Both the position numbers and the translations under genes were made by a program. A stretch of DNA of 64,000 bases from the NCBI GenBank assembly GCA_029449245.1, contig JANATF010000007.1, forward strand, positions 1,178,001 through 1,242,000, given 5' to 3'. Below the pieces are notes generated by a model, which saw nothing but the letters and a program-made list of their open reading frames with translations, was not told the DNA's origin and searched no databases. The stretch comes from Mortierella alpina (taxonomy: Eukaryota > Mortierellomycota > Mortierellomycetes > Mortierellales > Mortierellaceae). Positions 61,722 through 64,000 of this stretch are shown here, piece after piece (the stretch's first letter is position 1; each line of letters opens with the position of its first letter).

Positions 61722-63649
61722 TTACATGATGGTGCACGCCTTGCCTTTCTTGTCCTTCTTCTCCTTCTTACCCTTCTTGCCGTTTGCTGTTACGGTAGCA
61801 GAGGCTGTGGGCACAACAGCAACCGTTACGGGTGCTGTCTTGAGGTCCTCCGTGGGCTTTAGGCTTGGGATCGTGGTGACCTCGGGAAGCGCCGCCTTCT
61901 CCTCTACTGCTGTGGTGGTGGCTGCCACAGGACCTGAGGATGAGGACTGGTTCTCGGCGGCAACAAGAGCAGCGGCAACCTTGGCGGAATCGTCTTCAAC
62001 GGTACCGTTGACGCCATTGGCAACTTTAGCGGCAGCCTTATCGGCGTCCTCTGCAATCTTCCTGGCCGCAGCTTCAATGCGTGCAACCTCCTCCTCAGCA
62101 AGGCGCTGTTCCTCAGCGGCCTTCTCTTCCGCAGCCTTTGCTTCAGCAGCAACCTTCTCGGCTTCCAAGCGGGCAATCTCTTCCGCGGCGGCCTTCTCCT
62201 CGGCAGCCTTGGCCTCGGCGGCAAGACGGGCAGCCTCCGCCTCAGCGGCCTTCTTGACTTCAGCTTCAGCTAGAGCAGCAGCCTCTTCAGCAGCCTTGGC
62301 CTCAGCAGCAAGCTTCTCAGCCTCCAAACGAGCAGCTTCTTCCTTTGCTGCTTGCTCGGCTGCAGCCTCCTCTGCAGCAGCTTTCTCCTCGGCGGCTTTC
62401 TCTGCTTCGGCCTTCTCAATTGCTGCCTTCTCTTCAGCGGCTTTCTGTTCAGCAGCGACACGTGCAGCTTCCTCCTCAGCATCCTTGGCTTCGGCAACAG
62501 CCTTCTCGGCAACAACACGTGCGGCCTCCTCCTCGGCAGCTTTGGCTTCGGCAGCAGCAACGCGAGCGGCCTCCTCCTCAGCAGCCTTGGCTTCGGCAGC
62601 AGCAACGCGAGCAGCTTCCTCCTCAGCAGCCTTGGCTTCGGTAGCAACACGGGCGGCCTCCTCTTCGGCAGCCTTGGCTTCGGCGGCAGCCTTCTCAGCG
62701 GCGACACGGGCAGCCTCCTCCTCAGCAACGCGCTTCTCCTCTGCGGCCTTGAGCTCGGCGGCGACGGCCGCAGCAGCAAGCCTCTCTTCTTCGGCAGCCT
62801 CTTCGGCAGCAATCCGCACAGCTTCCTCCTCGGCAGCCTTGGCCTCAGCAGCAGCCTTCTCAGCAGCAACACGAGCAGCCTCCTCATCAGCAAGACGCTT
62901 CTCCTCTGCTGCCTTGAGCTCGGCAGCAACTCTCTCCTCCTCGGCCTTGCGAGCGGCCTCCTCCTCAGCAGCCTTGGCTTCGGCAGCGGCCTTCTCAGCA
63001 GCAACGCGGGCAGCCTCGGCTTCAGCAGCAACCTTCTCCTCCTCGGCCTTGCGAGCAGCCTCCTCCTCAGCAGCCTTGGCTTCGGCAGCGGCTTTCTCAG
63101 CAGCGACACGGGCAGCCTCAGCCTCAGCAGCAATTCTCTCCTCCTCAGCCTTCTGCTCCGCAAGACGTTGCTCCTCTGCGGCCTTCTCCTCTGCGATACG
63201 CTTTTCCTCTGCAGCCTTCTTGGCTTCGGCTTCAACGCGTGCAGCTTCTTCGTCAACGAGACGCTTCTCCTCTGCGGCCTTCTCCTCGGCAATGCGCTTT
63301 TCCTCTGCTGCCTTCAACTCTGCTGCAACGCGGGTGGCTTCCTCCTCGGCGGCCTGCTTTTCAGCAGCAACACGAGCCGCCTCTTCTTCAGCAGCCTTCT
63401 CAGCATCAGCCTTGTCCTTGGCCTCCTGGGCCTCCTTGGCTTCCTTGGCTTCCTTGGCTTCCTTGGCTTCCTGGTCCTTCTTGGCCTGCTCTTCCTGATC
63501 CTTCTTTTCCAGAGCGTCCTTGTCGGCGACGGCAGCAGCGATAGCAGTCTCCTCGACGGCGATCTCAGGGGCAGGAGCGGGAGTCGTCTCACCGGTCACG
63601 GCAACGATGGGGGTCTCCTCCTTGGTGATGGTGTGAGGAGCAGAGTGTT
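61722..63649 (-). CDS. Ala/Glu/Lys-rich coiled-coil protein with C-terminal CAAX box (5' exon not resolved)
   Basis: About 641 residues visible. The exon starts after a CTAG acceptor at 63650-63653; the upstream coding exon was not found and may lie beyond the window. A short acidic leader (EETPIVAVTGETTPAPAPE) precedes five EAK repeats and then about 450 residues built of alternating units such as EEEAARVAAEKAAAEAKA and AAEEKRIAEEKA, predicting one long charged helix or coiled coil. After a Ser/Thr/Pro-containing stretch, the C-terminus is lysine-rich (KKGKKEKKDKKG) and ends CTIM, a CAAX prenylation motif, so membrane tethering by a lipid plus polybasic patch is likely. TolA-like composition is convergent; I do not recognise a named family. 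Confidence 0.7.
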
Positions 63650-64000
63650 CTAGGGATGATAAATAGACATCCAATTGGAGAAGAGCGTGAGCACGGGATT
63701 GTTTGTTCTGGTCTGTTACAAAAAGGAGTGAGAGATATACAGAGATGCCCAGAGTCATATGCGTCGTAGAAATAACATGCAGATAATGCAGACGTGAAAG
63801 CTCGGGGCGGTAATGCGCCTTTGTGTGTGCAGTGCACTATCCCAAATTCCCAAGCCGCCCCTTCTGTGGTGTCATGCGACCATGCAGTCATTGGTATTCG
63901 GGAGGCACGACAAGGAGACAGAGAGATAGAGAGAGAGAGAAAAAAAATGGGAGGCATAATGGGGGACGGGTAGTAGGACAGGGAACAAAGAAAAAAAATA
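63650..64000. other. Right edge of window, probable intron or 5' region of the coiled-coil gene
   Basis: 351 bp upstream of the acceptor at 63650-63653. Contains a GA-rich run and poly(A) near 63917-63947. No start codon with a donor in matching phase (phase 1) could be identified. Confidence 0.4.

Noticed and set aside
61726-63498. 590-codon plus-strand ORF rich in Ser and Ala
   Set aside because: Exact antisense of the Ala/Glu/Lys-repeat coding exon. Its openness follows from the GCN/GAR codon composition, and a third frame (62352-63653) is open for the same reason.

Overview
This window is nuclear DNA from a filamentous fungus. Genes have many short GT-AG introns (mostly 55-130 nt), long serine/proline/glutamine-rich tails and poly(A/T) tracts, and they encode fungal-type CHO2, CWH43, a SAGA UBP8/USP22-type deubiquitinase and a GIN4/BRSK-type kinase. 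A CLEC16A orthologue together with these suggests an early-diverging lineage, most likely Mucoromycota/Mortierellomycota; that placement is inference from gene content. No rRNA or tRNA gene and no CRISPR array was recognised.

Layout. 1-4097: compact housekeeping genes: ATG12 (minus, cut by the window edge), proteasome ATPase RPT3, a molybdopterin synthase small subunit (minus) and mitochondrial ribosomal protein uS13m. 4351-15735: an accessory block, all on the minus strand. It holds five tandem copies (about 1.75 kb period, spacers duplicated too) of a secreted cysteine-rich protein family, then two decayed copies and two diverged relatives; I recognise no described family. 15919-25134: divergent UBP8-like gene and CLEC16A-like gene. 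25838-26446: a further dispersed member of the secreted family, on the plus strand. 26947-31691: a tandem pair of type-B carboxylesterases, the upstream-lying copy apparently disabled. 32091-32582: a foldback (MITE-like) element. 32758-36160: Cdc4-like F-box/WD40 protein, divergent from 37145-41464, a WD40 plus inositol polyphosphate 5-phosphatase. 41761-45878: CHO2. 45906-46392: a carboxylesterase relic, followed by a strongly folded inverted repeat and a weakly supported orphan gene. 48618-53261: GIN4/BRSK-like kinase. 55458-56937: two-HMG-box protein with a likely mitochondrial leader. 57265-61253: CWH43. 61722-63649: Ala/Glu/Lys-rich coiled-coil protein ending in a CAAX box, 5' end missing.

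Functional picture. The conserved genes serve protein turnover and autophagy (ATG12, RPT3, CLEC16A, UBP8, Cdc4-like), membrane lipids and phosphoinositides (CHO2, 5-phosphatase, CWH43) and organelles (uS13m, HMG-box). They show no operon logic beyond divergent pairs. The novelty lies in 4.3-15.7 kb, where a secreted multi-CX3C family is being duplicated, recombined and lost. Exon junctions were placed by eye from GT-AG signals, reading phase and family similarity; every model with stated exons keeps frame across all junctions.
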